Shown: piece after piece, positions 49,262-58,070 of the stretch
Position numbering within the stretch: position 1 is the first letter of the stretch
Layout of the letters: the number at the start of each line of letters is the position of its first letter
DNA from: SAR202-VII-2 sp965263165
Lineage (GTDB): Bacteria > Chloroflexota > Dehalococcoidia > Lucifugimonadales > SAR202-VII-2
Length of the DNA: 64,000 nt
Reading direction: 5' to 3'
Assembly (NCBI GenBank): GCA_965263165.1
Contig: OZ253584.1
Span: forward strand, 1,488,001 to 1,552,000
The notes under the pieces: model-generated
Database searches by the model: none
What the model saw: the letters and a program-made list of their open reading frames with translations, nothing else
What the model was told of the DNA's origin: nothing
Made by a program: the position numbers and the translations under genes

Positions 49262-52063
49262 TCAGGCCTTCGTCACCTTGGCGGGGCGGATGGCCAGGCC
49301 GTTCACGTGGGCCATCTTGTCGGGCGCCGAGGCCTTCTCCAGCTCCACCATCAAGGAGCCGAACAACGTCGTCGCCGAGGCTGTTCCCTTGTGTGCGGTT
49401 TCCTGAACGCTGGCCACCGCCTGTAGGCTGCGGCCGCCGTCCGTTTCCAGGAAAACGAGGTCTCCGTCCTTGACCTTCAGGGCGCGGGCGTCGGCGGGGT
49501 GCAGGGCCAGCACCTCGGCCCGCCGAATCTCGTTGTGGCCATTGACGGACTCGATCAGGAGACTGCGCTCGGCGTCATGCAGCACCCGCCCTGGCACGAA
49601 CAGGAGCGGGTGCTCCTTTGTGCCGGAAAGCTCCGCACCGCCCAACTCGAGCGCTGCAAACTTCGGGTTGCTGGCCTCGAGGACAGGCGTGCCGTCGTGA
49701 TCCTCGGACGGGCAGGGCCATTGCAGCTCGTGGGGTTGGTCATGGGCCACGGGGTAAAGCTGTTGAGGGATGGGGTGGCCGGGCCACTGTTCGTACATCG
49801 GGAAGATGCGGGCCTGCCACCGGGAGAGGCGGCTCCAGGTTATGCCCCGGTACTCCGGGACCACTGCCCCGATTTCGCCGAGCACCTGGGCCGCTGATTG
49901 GAAGTCAAAACCGCTGGCCCCCATCGCCGTGGCCACGTCGCAGATGATGCGCCAGTCGGGCCGCGCCTCGCTGTTCTTGAGGGTCAGCACCCTGCGCACC
50001 GGCTGCACCCTGCGCTCGATGTTGGTGAGCGTGCCCTCTTCCTCAGCGAAGGTGGCGGCGGGCAGAACGACGGTCGCCACCTCAGCGAGGTCTGTCCTGA
50101 AGGTATCCTGCACCACGAGGAAGTCCAGCTTGCCCAGTGTTTCCTCGGCGTCTTCCAAAGCGCCGATAACCCACGCAGCTTTCACGTCGCCGGCTCCCCC
50201 CGAGAGTATATCTCTCAGGGTTACCCCCGGCTCCGCGGGTATGGAGGCGCCGTCCCAAGCCTCGGAGATCCGTTGCGTCGAGGCCGCGTCGTTGACCGGA
50301 GCGTAGCCGGGCAGGAGCGAGGGGATGCATCCAACATCCCACGACCCCTGCTCATTGGCGCCCTGCCGGAGCGGGTACAACCCCCCGCCCGGCTTGCCCA
50401 CGTTGCCCGTCAACAGGGCCAGGTTGCCCAGCGCGTGGACGACGCCGGCGTACTGGCCACTGTCCAGGTTGTCCAGGGCGTACACGATGGCCGACGGTCC
50501 GGACTGGCTGAACAGTCGAGCCGCCTGTTGAATCTCCTCGGCGGATACGCCCGACGCTGCGGTTACCGCCTTGTCGTTGAACTGCTCCAGTGACTTCTTG
50601 AGGTCGTCAAGGCCGGCGACGTTAGCGGCAAAGGCGGCGTCCTCGCCACCCTCGCCGGCAATGGCCCTGAGGATGCCGCCGATGACAGCGAGGTCGGCGC
50701 CGGGTCGGGGCCGGATCCAAAGGTCGGCGTAGCGGGTTAGCTCCACTTCGCGGGGGTCGATGACCACCAGCTTGGTTCCTGCCCTGACGGCCCGTTTGAT
50801 GGGCACGCCAACGACGTTGTGGTCCTCCGTAACGTTGGCGCCAACCACCAGGATGCAGCCGCTGCTTTCCAGGTCCCAGATGGGGTTTGTGGCCGCCATC
50901 ACGCCCACGGTGTCTGCGAGCCCCGTGACCAGCTCCGGCCGAAGGTTGGAGCTGTGGTCGACGTTATTGGTTCCCATCACCGTGCGGGCGAACTTCTGGG
51001 CCAGGTAGTTCTCTTCGTTTGTGCCCCTAGCGTCAGCAATGAGGGCGAATTGGCTGCCGGTGTGCTGCTTGAACTGCTCGGCGATCAGGCTCAATGCCTC
51101 ATCCCACGTGGCCTCTTGAAGCTGCCCCTCGCGCCGGATCATCGGCTTGCGCAGGCGGTCCCGGTGGTTGGGGTAGTCCAAGCCGAACTTGCCCTTGAAG
51201 CAGAGTTGGCCCCGGTTCGCAGGCCCTTCCAGCTCACCAATGGTTCGGATGATCTTGCCGCGCCGGTCCACCTCCAGCCTCACCTCGCAACCGACGGAGC
51301 AGAGGTTGCAGACGGTGGTCTCTCTGGTCTCGGCCTTGCTCCACTTGTTGTCGGTCTCCACCAGGGCGCCGACGGGGCAGACATCGATGCAGGCGCCGCA
51401 GAACTCGCAGCCCGATTCCAACAGGCTGGCGCCCACCGAAGTGCCGACCAGGGCGTACCCCGCCCTCTCCACGAAGGCGATGGCGTTGTCGCCTCGGATC
51501 TCCTCACAGGCGCGTACGCAGCGCCCGCAGACGATGCACAGGTTGTAGTCCCTGTCGTAGAAAGGGTCCTCCGTGTGGACATCCAGCCCTCGGTTGTTAT
51601 AGGTGAAGGGAGTCTGAATCTCCACGCCGATGTGCCGGATGGTGTCCTTCAGTTCGCACCGCTCGTTCTTTGGGCAGGCAACGCAGCGGTCGTTGACGTT
51701 GACGTGACGGAGGCAGATGTCCTCGGGGCCGCACAGTTCGACGCGGTGGCAGGTCAAGCATCCGTGGGGGTGCTCGGACACCAGGAGCTCCAGGATGTCC
51801 TTGCGGATCGTCTGAATCGTTGGGGTGCTGGTGCGCACCACCATGCCGTCCGCCACCGGCAGGGTGCAGGAGGCGGGCGTGCCGCGGCTTCCCTCCACCT
51901 CCACCACACACATCCGACAGGCGCCGTAAGGCTTCATGCTGGGGTAGTAGCACAGGTAGGGGACGTGCAGCCCGGCGTCCAGGGCTGCCTGGATCACCGT
52001 CTGGTCCCGGCGGGCCGGAATCTCGCGCCCGTCCACCACAATGGTTAGAATATCTTCAGCCAT
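49262..52063 (-). CDS. NuoG/formate-dehydrogenase-alpha-like molybdopterin-fold subunit
   Basis: 933 residues. [2Fe-2S] Cys38, 49, 52, 66; His98-Cys102-Cys105-Cys111 cluster; an extra Cys set at 117, 127, 130, 136; two [4Fe-4S] motifs at 176-186 and 219-229; Cys252, 255, 259, 288 next to the molybdopterin domain. The layout is that of NAD-linked formate dehydrogenase alpha and NuoG. The metal-ligand position (Sec140 in E. coli FdhF, within NNVDCCARVU) is Arg375 here (NNVDHSSNLR), and the following His is gone. Formate oxidation is therefore doubtful and an electron-transfer role like NuoG is more likely. Third gene of a NuoE-F-G set. Confidence 0.85.
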   Translation of the reverse strand: MAEDILTIVVDGREIPARRDQTVIQAALDAGLHVPYLCYYPSMKPYGACRMCVVEVEGSRGTPASCTLPVADGMVVRTSTPTIQTIRKDILELLVSEHPHGCLTCHRVELCGPEDICLRHVNVNDRCVACPKNERCELKDTIRHIGVEIQTPFTYNNRGLDVHTEDPFYDRDYNLCIVCGRCVRACEEIRGDNAIAFVERAGYALVGTSVGASLLESGCEFCGACIDVCPVGALVETDNKWSKAETRETTVCNLCSVGCEVRLEVDRRGKIIRTIGELEGPANRGQLCFKGKFGLDYPNHRDRLRKPMIRREGQLQEATWDEALSLIAEQFKQHTGSQFALIADARGTNEENYLAQKFARTVMGTNNVDHSSNLRPELVTGLADTVGVMAATNPIWDLESSGCILVVGANVTEDHNVVGVPIKRAVRAGTKLVVIDPREVELTRYADLWIRPRPGADLAVIGGILRAIAGEGGEDAAFAANVAGLDDLKKSLEQFNDKAVTAASGVSAEEIQQAARLFSQSGPSAIVYALDNLDSGQYAGVVHALGNLALLTGNVGKPGGGLYPLRQGANEQGSWDVGCIPSLLPGYAPVNDAASTQRISEAWDGASIPAEPGVTLRDILSGGAGDVKAAWVIGALEDAEETLGKLDFLVVQDTFRTDLAEVATVVLPAATFAEEEGTLTNIERRVQPVRRVLTLKNSEARPDWRIICDVATAMGASGFDFQSAAQVLGEIGAVVPEYRGITWSRLSRWQARIFPMYEQWPGHPIPQQLYPVAHDQPHELQWPCPSEDHDGTPVLEASNPKFAALELGGAELSGTKEHPLLFVPGRVLHDAERSLLIESVNGHNEIRRAEVLALHPADARALKVKDGDLVFLETDGGRSLQAVASVQETAHKGTASATTLFGSLMVELEKASAPDKMAHVNGLAIRPAKVTKA

Positions 52064-52223
52064 GCAAACCCCCTCGGACCTCTTCGAACATTACCGGGTG
52101 CTTCTGAACTCTGGCCTGCTGCAGCCGTCCCCTCGTCGCTGGGTTATCACTCCAAAGCGCATCGCAGGCCGGGAACTGGGCGCACAACGCCCTTCTGCGG
52201 GCGTCCCGCTCCCACCTCCCGCG

Positions 52224-53996
52224 CTATCCCAGGGCAGGCCTTCCCGCAGGAACCGGCCCGCTGCCCTGGCGTGGGGCGTCCCATCGATGGGGCCTTGTGC
52301 GGTCGGGGGCCAGGATGGGCTCGGAGCACTGGCCCGTCGGGCATCTGCCCTCAACAATGTGAGCCCGGAAGTCATCCGCAAAGTAGTTCAGAGCGGACTG
52401 AATGGGATTCCACCCAAGCTGGCCGTGGCCGCACAACGAAGATGCCGCCATGGACCCGCCCACGCTCCGCATCAACTCCAAGTCTCCGGCCCTCGATTCG
52501 CAGCGAGAGATCCGCTCTAGGACTTCCACTAAGTGCGCCGTTCCCAGACGGCACGGAAAGCACTTGCCGCACGATTCGAACTGGCAGAAGGCGGCCAGCA
52601 CGCGGGCCATGTTCACGGCGCACGTCCGCTCATCAGCTACGATGATGCCGCCCGAGCCGAGAATCGCGCCGGCAGCCGCCATCGACTCGAAATCGAGCAG
52701 CGTGCTCGCCTTGTCGGCGCTCAGGACGCCGCCCAAGGGGCCGCCCGTCTGGAGCATGCGCAAGGAATGTCCCGGCGCCGGCCCGCCGCCGATGTCGTAC
52801 AAGACCTGGTTGATAGTGATTCCCATGGGCACTTCGATCATGCCCTGCCGCTGTATGTGCCCGGACAGGCAGATGATGGCCGTGCCCTTGGAGCGCTCAT
52901 AGCCGATGGAAGAGAACCACTCGCCGCCCCTGGACACGATCTCTGGCACGTAGGCCAGCGTCTTGATGTTGTTTATATTGCTGGGATAGCCCCACACGCC
53001 GAAAGCCGCGGGGAAGGGCGGGCGGAACCGGGGCATTGCCCGTTTGCCCTCGATGGACTCCATCAGAGCCGTCTCCTCGCCGGCGACGTAGGATTCGCCG
53101 GTCAACGAGACCTCTACGTCGAAGCTGAAGTCCGTCCCCAGGATGTTCTCGCCGAGCAGGCCGGCTTCATAGGCCTGCTTCAGCGCCTGCTGCGTCTTGT
53201 CGATGGGGCCGTCATGGCCATGACGGATGAAGATGATGCCGTTGGAAGCGCCGGTGACGTACCCGGCAATGATTGCGCCCTCGATGAGGGTGTGTGGGTC
53301 GCTTTCCAGGATCCCCTTGTCGTTGAAAGCGCCGGGGTCGCCCTCCTCGCAGTTGCACAGGATGTACTTTCGAGGGCTAGTGGAGCGGACTAAGAAGCTC
53401 CACTTCACGCCAGTGGGGAAGGCCGCCCCGCCTCTCCCCCGCAGCCCCGAGTCCTGGACTTCCTTCAGCACCTCGTCGGGGGTCATGGAGGTCAGCGCCC
53501 GGTCCAAACCGGCGTAGCCGCCGTTGGCGATGTACTGATTGATGTCAGTGGGGTCTATGTTCCCGGCGTTCCGCAGCGCGATGCGCACCTGCCCCTTCAT
53601 CATGGGCAGGTCGTTGAACGCAGCGATGCCGTCAACCCCGTTGTCGCCAAGCTGGGCGTAGGCCATCGTTGCGTTGGGTTGCCCGTTCACAATGTGGGAC
53701 TCGACGATCTGGGGGACAATGTCCGGGGTAATGTTGTTGTAGAAGACTCTGGCGCCGCCGGGCGTGACAATGTCCACCAGCGGCTCCGCGTAGCACAGCC
53801 CGGCGCAACCGGTGATGCTGATTGTGGCCTCGATTCCTCGCCTGCTGACCTCTTCCCGCAGGGCCTCAATGACCTCTTCCGCGCCCGCGGCCTCGCCACA
53901 GAGCGCGGAGCCCACGCGGATCCACGCCTGCCGGCTGTGGAGGTCGCACCAGCGCTCATCAGCGGCTTGCTTCAACGCTTCAAAGCGGGCGGTCAT
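52224..53996 (-). CDS. NuoF-like NADH-binding flavoprotein subunit
   Basis: 590 residues from the ATG at 53996, overlapping the NuoE stop (ATGA). N-terminal thioredoxin-like domain (RVGSALCGEAAGAEEV, TGCAGLCYAEP) keeps only three Cys of the usual four. Then the NADH/FMN core: GLRGRGGAAFPTGVKW, NCEEGDPGAFND, GAGAYICGEE-like GESYVAGEETALMESIEG, and the [4Fe-4S] site ESCGKCFPCRLG. The C-terminus ends soon after GRCPTGQC, so the ferredoxin tail of HndC/HymB types is missing. It passes electrons between NADH and the NuoG-like subunit. Confidence 0.9.
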   Translation of the reverse strand: MTARFEALKQAADERWCDLHSRQAWIRVGSALCGEAAGAEEVIEALREEVSRRGIEATISITGCAGLCYAEPLVDIVTPGGARVFYNNITPDIVPQIVESHIVNGQPNATMAYAQLGDNGVDGIAAFNDLPMMKGQVRIALRNAGNIDPTDINQYIANGGYAGLDRALTSMTPDEVLKEVQDSGLRGRGGAAFPTGVKWSFLVRSTSPRKYILCNCEEGDPGAFNDKGILESDPHTLIEGAIIAGYVTGASNGIIFIRHGHDGPIDKTQQALKQAYEAGLLGENILGTDFSFDVEVSLTGESYVAGEETALMESIEGKRAMPRFRPPFPAAFGVWGYPSNINNIKTLAYVPEIVSRGGEWFSSIGYERSKGTAIICLSGHIQRQGMIEVPMGITINQVLYDIGGGPAPGHSLRMLQTGGPLGGVLSADKASTLLDFESMAAAGAILGSGGIIVADERTCAVNMARVLAAFCQFESCGKCFPCRLGTAHLVEVLERISRCESRAGDLELMRSVGGSMAASSLCGHGQLGWNPIQSALNYFADDFRAHIVEGRCPTGQCSEPILAPDRTRPHRWDAPRQGSGPVPAGRPALG

Positions 53997-54514
53997 GGGC
54001 GCTCCCTCGATGGAGTTGGACTGGCGCTGGCGGAGTCGCCGTTGCACACCTGGCTGAGCAGGTCGGACAGCCGCTCTTCGGAGCAACGGCCCTTCAGCTT
54101 ATGGTCCACGGACACGACCGGCGCCTGGGCGCACGCTCCCAGGCAGGTGTTGTACTTGAAGGTCACGCCGCCGTCTTCCGTGTCTCCCTCATTGGCAAGG
54201 CCGAGGGCGTCCAGGGCCTTCTCCACCAGCCCCATCGCCCCGGCCAGGTGGCACGACGGCCCCCAGCAGACCTCGACAACGTGGCTGTTGGGAGGCGAGA
54301 ACCGGAAATTGGTGTAGAAGGAGGCCACGGCCCAGACATCGTTGATGGTGGCATCCATGAAGCTGGCCACCTCTTCAATGCCTTCCTTGGGAATCCAACC
54401 CAGGGCGTCCTCCACCGCCAGCAGAGACGACAGGACGGTCTTGGTGGGGTACTCCTGGGTCTGAATGGCCTGGCGGCTCGTGGCCCGGAGCGCATCCGAA
54501 TCGGTGGTGGTCAC
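53993..54514 (-). CDS. NuoE-like [2Fe-2S] subunit
   Basis: 173 residues from GTG 54514. N-terminal helical domain (LLAVEDALGWIPKEGIEEVASFMD) and thioredoxin-like domain with the four Cys ligands in VCWGPSCHLAG and NTCLGACAQAP. Standard length for NuoE/HoxE. First gene of the NuoE-F-G-like unit, coupled to NuoF by a four-base overlap. With NuoF it forms the NADH dehydrogenase part of a soluble or membrane-linked complex; no membrane Nuo subunits or hydrogenase genes are nearby. Confidence 0.92.
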   Translation of the reverse strand: MTTTDSDALRATSRQAIQTQEYPTKTVLSSLLAVEDALGWIPKEGIEEVASFMDATINDVWAVASFYTNFRFSPPNSHVVEVCWGPSCHLAGAMGLVEKALDALGLANEGDTEDGGVTFKYNTCLGACAQAPVVSVDHKLKGRCSEERLSDLLSQVCNGDSASASPTPSRERP

Positions 54515-54660
54515 AGCAGGGCCTCGCCGATCGTGATAGTTCGCACGAACAGTCGGCGAGATGATACTCAATCAGACCCTCAGCCGTCAATTCTCTGTAC
54601 TCGTTTGGTGGGCGCCGAAGCGGGACCGGCGTCAGGTCCGATGACCGATGAGGAACGGGG

Positions 54661-55932
54661 CTATGGCTTTGGCGACGGAGAGGCTAACATGCCGCGCGGC
54701 CCTTCCCTGCCCAGCGCCAGCAGCCCCAGCGTCGTTACCCCCGCGATCACGGCGGCGGCGCTCCAGCCCAAGGTATAAGAGTCGGTTGCGTCCACCAGCA
54801 GGCCGAACAGAGGTGGCGAAATGATGATGAACACCCGGGTATAGGTGTTGGAGGCGCCTAGCATCGTTGCCCGTTCTTCCGGGGCGGCCACCTCCATGAT
54901 CAGGGCTGGGTAAATGCCTTGCCAGGCCAGGATTGTCCCGCCGAGCAGGGCGGACATCAAGCCCATCAGGTAGAGTGGCGTTCCCTCGTTCACCTGGCCG
55001 ATGCCGAACAACGCCCCGGCGCCCAGCATCCCTATGATCACGAGCACGATGATGCGACGCGACCCGAATGCGAAATCGCTGATGATGCCCCAGCCAACCC
55101 GCATGAAGAGGCTGGCCATCTGGGCGACGCCCATGAACGTTCCGGCCAACACCGGCGAAAGCCCCGCCCGCTCAACGAGGAAGAGGATCAGATAGGCCCC
55201 AACAAGGAACTGCATCCCCACGAAGATGCACGAGTAGGCGGTGGGGACGCTGATCCGGCGGTCCTTCACCACCGTCGCCAGCGCTCGGAACAGCTTCCCA
55301 ACATCCAGGCGAGTTGTCTCATGGGCCTCTTTCGGCTTGTCTTTGTAGAGCAGGGCCATCGCCGCCACGATCGCGCCGGTGATCGCCGCCAGAACCAGCA
55401 CTGCCGTTCGCCAGTCCGTGGCTTCGGCGATGCTTGGCATGATGAAGGCGGCAAGGGCGCCGGCCGCCGAAACCCCTGTCTGCTTCATGCCCATTCCGAA
55501 CCCCCGAGCGCGGGGAGGCGCCCAGTCCACAATAGCCTGCGAAGTGCCCGGGAACGATGGGGCCTGCGCCAGCCCTCCTGCTGTCGCCAGCACCAGAGCC
55601 AACCACAAGGAGTTGACGAAGCTGAACCCAAAGACGACCACCGTGAGGACGGCCCCAGCGAGAACGAGCACCCGCTTTACGCCCCATGCGTCGGTCAGCC
55701 ATCCGCCAAGGAGGGCCGTACCCAGCCCTCCGCCGATGAGCAGAGAGGTGATGAGTCCAAGCTGAGTCCGGGAGAAGGCCAGCTCCTCTTTGATGTAGGG
55801 AAAGAGCACTGGGATGCCTACCCCTCCCATGGCCATGCCCAGCACCATCAGGGTCGAAAGGCCAATGACGAACAGTGGGTAGGGGATGGACAGCACCGCC
55901 CTGGGCGTGGGACGGTTGGGCGGGGTCTTCAT
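54661..55932 (-). CDS. MFS transporter
   Basis: 423 residues from the ATG at 55932; an ATG at 55941 is alternative. 12 membrane segments; LLGGWLTDAWGVKRVLVL, QAPSFPGTSQAIVDWAPPRARGFGMGMKQTGVSAAG and a central KDRRISVPTAYSC linker. It is a close relative of the carrier at 27149. The minus-strand TACAAT at 55945-55940 places the expected transcript start on or within a base or two of the ATG, so it may be leaderless. Substrate unknown. Confidence 0.9.
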   Translation of the reverse strand: MKTPPNRPTPRAVLSIPYPLFVIGLSTLMVLGMAMGGVGIPVLFPYIKEELAFSRTQLGLITSLLIGGGLGTALLGGWLTDAWGVKRVLVLAGAVLTVVVFGFSFVNSLWLALVLATAGGLAQAPSFPGTSQAIVDWAPPRARGFGMGMKQTGVSAAGALAAFIMPSIAEATDWRTAVLVLAAITGAIVAAMALLYKDKPKEAHETTRLDVGKLFRALATVVKDRRISVPTAYSCIFVGMQFLVGAYLILFLVERAGLSPVLAGTFMGVAQMASLFMRVGWGIISDFAFGSRRIIVLVIIGMLGAGALFGIGQVNEGTPLYLMGLMSALLGGTILAWQGIYPALIMEVAAPEERATMLGASNTYTRVFIIISPPLFGLLVDATDSYTLGWSAAAVIAGVTTLGLLALGREGPRGMLASPSPKP

Positions 55933-55939
55933 GACGGCC

Positions 55940-55968
55940 ATTGTACCCGTGGAGCAGCGGCTCAACCA
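55940..55968 (-). promoter_or_regulatory. Probable leaderless promoter of the MFS gene
   Basis: Minus strand: TGGTTG (55968-55963, weak -35), 17 bases, TACAAT (55945-55940), seven bases, ATG at 55932. Confidence 0.45.
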
Positions 55969-56028
55969 CGACGGGCCTAGGCCGCGCCGATTCGTTGTGC
56001 TGACGCCCCAAAGACGCTACCTTAGTAG

Positions 56029-56757
56029 ATGACCCCGTTGAGACAAGTGACCCATGCGAACGCCGCAACAGCCTGCGCCCCAATGACCTACTTCCTTGGC
56101 GATATTCCCATTAAAGCCGTGGTTTTCGACCTCGACCACACGCTGCTGGACTCTTGGAAGGTCCATCGGGAAGCCATCTACTACGCCGCCGGCAAGGTGG
56201 GCGCGCCCTGTCCCGACGAGCCAACCATCGTCGCTCATATCGCCGGCTCGCTCGCCATCGAGTTGAAGCGGATCTTCCAAAGCGGCAACGATGAGGTCAC
56301 AGACCACTATCTGTGGTTCTATCGCGAACATCACCTCGACCTCAGTCGGCCCTTTCCCGGCGTTCTGGAACTCCTGGAGGATTTGAAGGGGCGGGGGCTT
56401 AAGCTGGGCCTATTGACCAACAAACGGCGCCAGCTCGGCTCCCTGGAAGTCGAACACACAGGAATTGGCAGGTTTCTTGATAGCGCCGTCTACCGCGATG
56501 ACGTCGGCGTCTTGAAGCCGGACCCCAAGGGACTTCTGCACGCCCTCTCTGAGCTTGGCGTCCCCCCCGGCGAGGCTGTCATGGCCGGCGACGCCGCCGG
56601 CGATGTCCAGTGCGCCAAGGCTGGAGGCGCTGTGGGCGTGGCGGCTTTGTGGGGCGCTCTTGACGCGGCAAGGGTGCTCGCCGCTGGCCCCCACGCCGTG
56701 TGGCACACCGTGGAGGACGCCTTGAACGGGGCGACTCGCGCGGCGCCCAGCGCCTGA
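56029..56757 (+). CDS. HAD-family phosphatase (phosphoglycolate phosphatase-like)
   Basis: Up to 242 residues. HAD motif I is VVFDLDHTLLDS, motif II LLTNKRR, and the motif III/IV region LKPDPKG plus VMAGDAAGDVQCAKAGG. The cap is of the small helical type (residues 40-100), as in Gph/PGPase relatives that dephosphorylate small sugar or acid phosphates. Start: ATG 56029 fits a weak leaderless promoter (TTGTGC, 17, TACCTT, five bases). ATG 56083 would give 224 residues and a more usual N-terminus. Neither has a ribosome site. Confidence 0.85.
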   Translation: MTPLRQVTHANAATACAPMTYFLGDIPIKAVVFDLDHTLLDSWKVHREAIYYAAGKVGAPCPDEPTIVAHIAGSLAIELKRIFQSGNDEVTDHYLWFYREHHLDLSRPFPGVLELLEDLKGRGLKLGLLTNKRRQLGSLEVEHTGIGRFLDSAVYRDDVGVLKPDPKGLLHALSELGVPPGEAVMAGDAAGDVQCAKAGGAVGVAALWGALDAARVLAAGPHAVWHTVEDALNGATRAAPSA

Positions 56758-56884
56758 GGCCCCCCAGGCAGCGCGCCGATAAGCGGGGAAACCGTTGACG
56801 GCCTCTGGAAGCGGAGAATACCATTGGCCATCGAAGGCCATCGAATCGGCTGGCCGAAGCTTCTGTAGAACAAGGGGGATTACC

Positions 56885-57988
56885 ATGGCCATTCTTCCCA
56901 GTGAACGCATCATCGACGCCGACGGGCATGTTCTGGAGGATGCCCAGGCCATCAAGGACCTGCTTCCCGAGGAGTGGCGGCAGGAGGGCATCGCCAACTT
57001 CCGCCTGTTCAACCCGTGGCCCGAGCTGGACCACATGCACCTCCAGCTATCCTTCAACCCCCCGGGCGCCTTCGGCGACCCGAAGCCCAATGGCTGGACC
57101 GATTTCATGGACACCACCGGCTTCACCTCCGCAGTGCTGTACCCCACCATGATGCTGGCGGCCGGTCAGTACTCGGACGTCGAGATCGCCATCGGCGCCT
57201 GCAAGGCCTACAACAACTGGCTCCACCAGAATTACCTCAGCAAGGATGCGCGCCTCAAGGGCGTGGCGGTCCTGCCGATTCAGGACCCCGAAGCCGCCGC
57301 CGAAGAGTTGCGCCGGTGCATCTCCGAACTTGGTTTCTCGGCAGGGATGTTGCCGTCCACGCGGCTTCAGAAGCAGTTGGGCCACAAGCAATACTGGCCA
57401 ATCTATGAGGAAGCCGACAGCCTTGGCTGCGCGATTGCCATCCACGGCGGAGCTCACGCCCAGCTTGGCCTCGACAACATGGAGGTCTTCGCCGGCATTC
57501 ATGCTCTCGGGCACCCCGTGGGCATTGGCGTCAACTTCGTTGGAATGCTCCTGCACAGGACCTTCGAGCTGTTCCCCAACACCAAGTTCGGTTTCCTGGA
57601 GGGAGGCGCGGGCTGGTTTGTGATGGCCCTAGAGCGGTGCAGCGGCTCCTACGGGGCCTTCGTGCCGTTCGATAGCCGGAACGCCTATCTCAAGCTGGAG
57701 AAGGGGCAGACCGTCACAGACTACGCCGTGCGCATCATCAAGGAAGGCCGTTTGTACGTCGGCGTGGAGGGTGACGAGCCGGTGCTGGGCTGGGCCGTGA
57801 AGAACTTCGGAAAAGAGGCGTTCATGTTCTCCAGCGATTTCCCGCACGAGGTCAACAAGGAGACCATCCGCGAGGAGATCGAGGGTCTGATGGAGCGCGA
57901 CGACCTGACCTCGGAGGAGAAGTCGGCCATCCTCTACGGCAATGCCGAGCAGTTTTACAGCCTGCAAGGCGTGACCGCTGCCCGCTGA
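56885..57988 (+). CDS. Metal-dependent amidohydrolase (amidohydrolase_2 family)
   Basis: 367 residues from the ATG at 56885 (AAGGGGGATTACC). IIDADGHVLEDA near residue 10 supplies the metal site (D-x-H), IAIHGGAHAQLGLD near 180 a metal His, and SSDFPHEVNKETI near 320 the catalytic Asp. The layout matches the TIM-barrel group with ACMS decarboxylase and related decarboxylases/hydrolases of aromatic acids. Followed by a strong bidirectional terminator. A second member is at 61170. Confidence 0.9.
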   Translation: MAILPSERIIDADGHVLEDAQAIKDLLPEEWRQEGIANFRLFNPWPELDHMHLQLSFNPPGAFGDPKPNGWTDFMDTTGFTSAVLYPTMMLAAGQYSDVEIAIGACKAYNNWLHQNYLSKDARLKGVAVLPIQDPEAAAEELRRCISELGFSAGMLPSTRLQKQLGHKQYWPIYEEADSLGCAIAIHGGAHAQLGLDNMEVFAGIHALGHPVGIGVNFVGMLLHRTFELFPNTKFGFLEGGAGWFVMALERCSGSYGAFVPFDSRNAYLKLEKGQTVTDYAVRIIKEGRLYVGVEGDEPVLGWAVKNFGKEAFMFSSDFPHEVNKETIREEIEGLMERDDLTSEEKSAILYGNAEQFYSLQGVTAAR

Positions 57989-58030
57989 CATGCCGTTGTC
58001 CTAAGCGGGGCCAAGGGCCTGCTCAGAACG

Positions 58031-58070
58031 ATAAAGAGGAGGGCGGCCTCTAGGCCGCCCTCCTCTTTAT
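58031..58070. terminator. Perfect bidirectional terminator between convergent genes
   Basis: An 18-bp perfect stem (58031-58048 with 58053-58070) with loop TCTA and A/T ends on both sides, so it can terminate both strands. The TAA of the convergent M20 gene (58069-58067) lies inside the stem. Confidence 0.9.
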
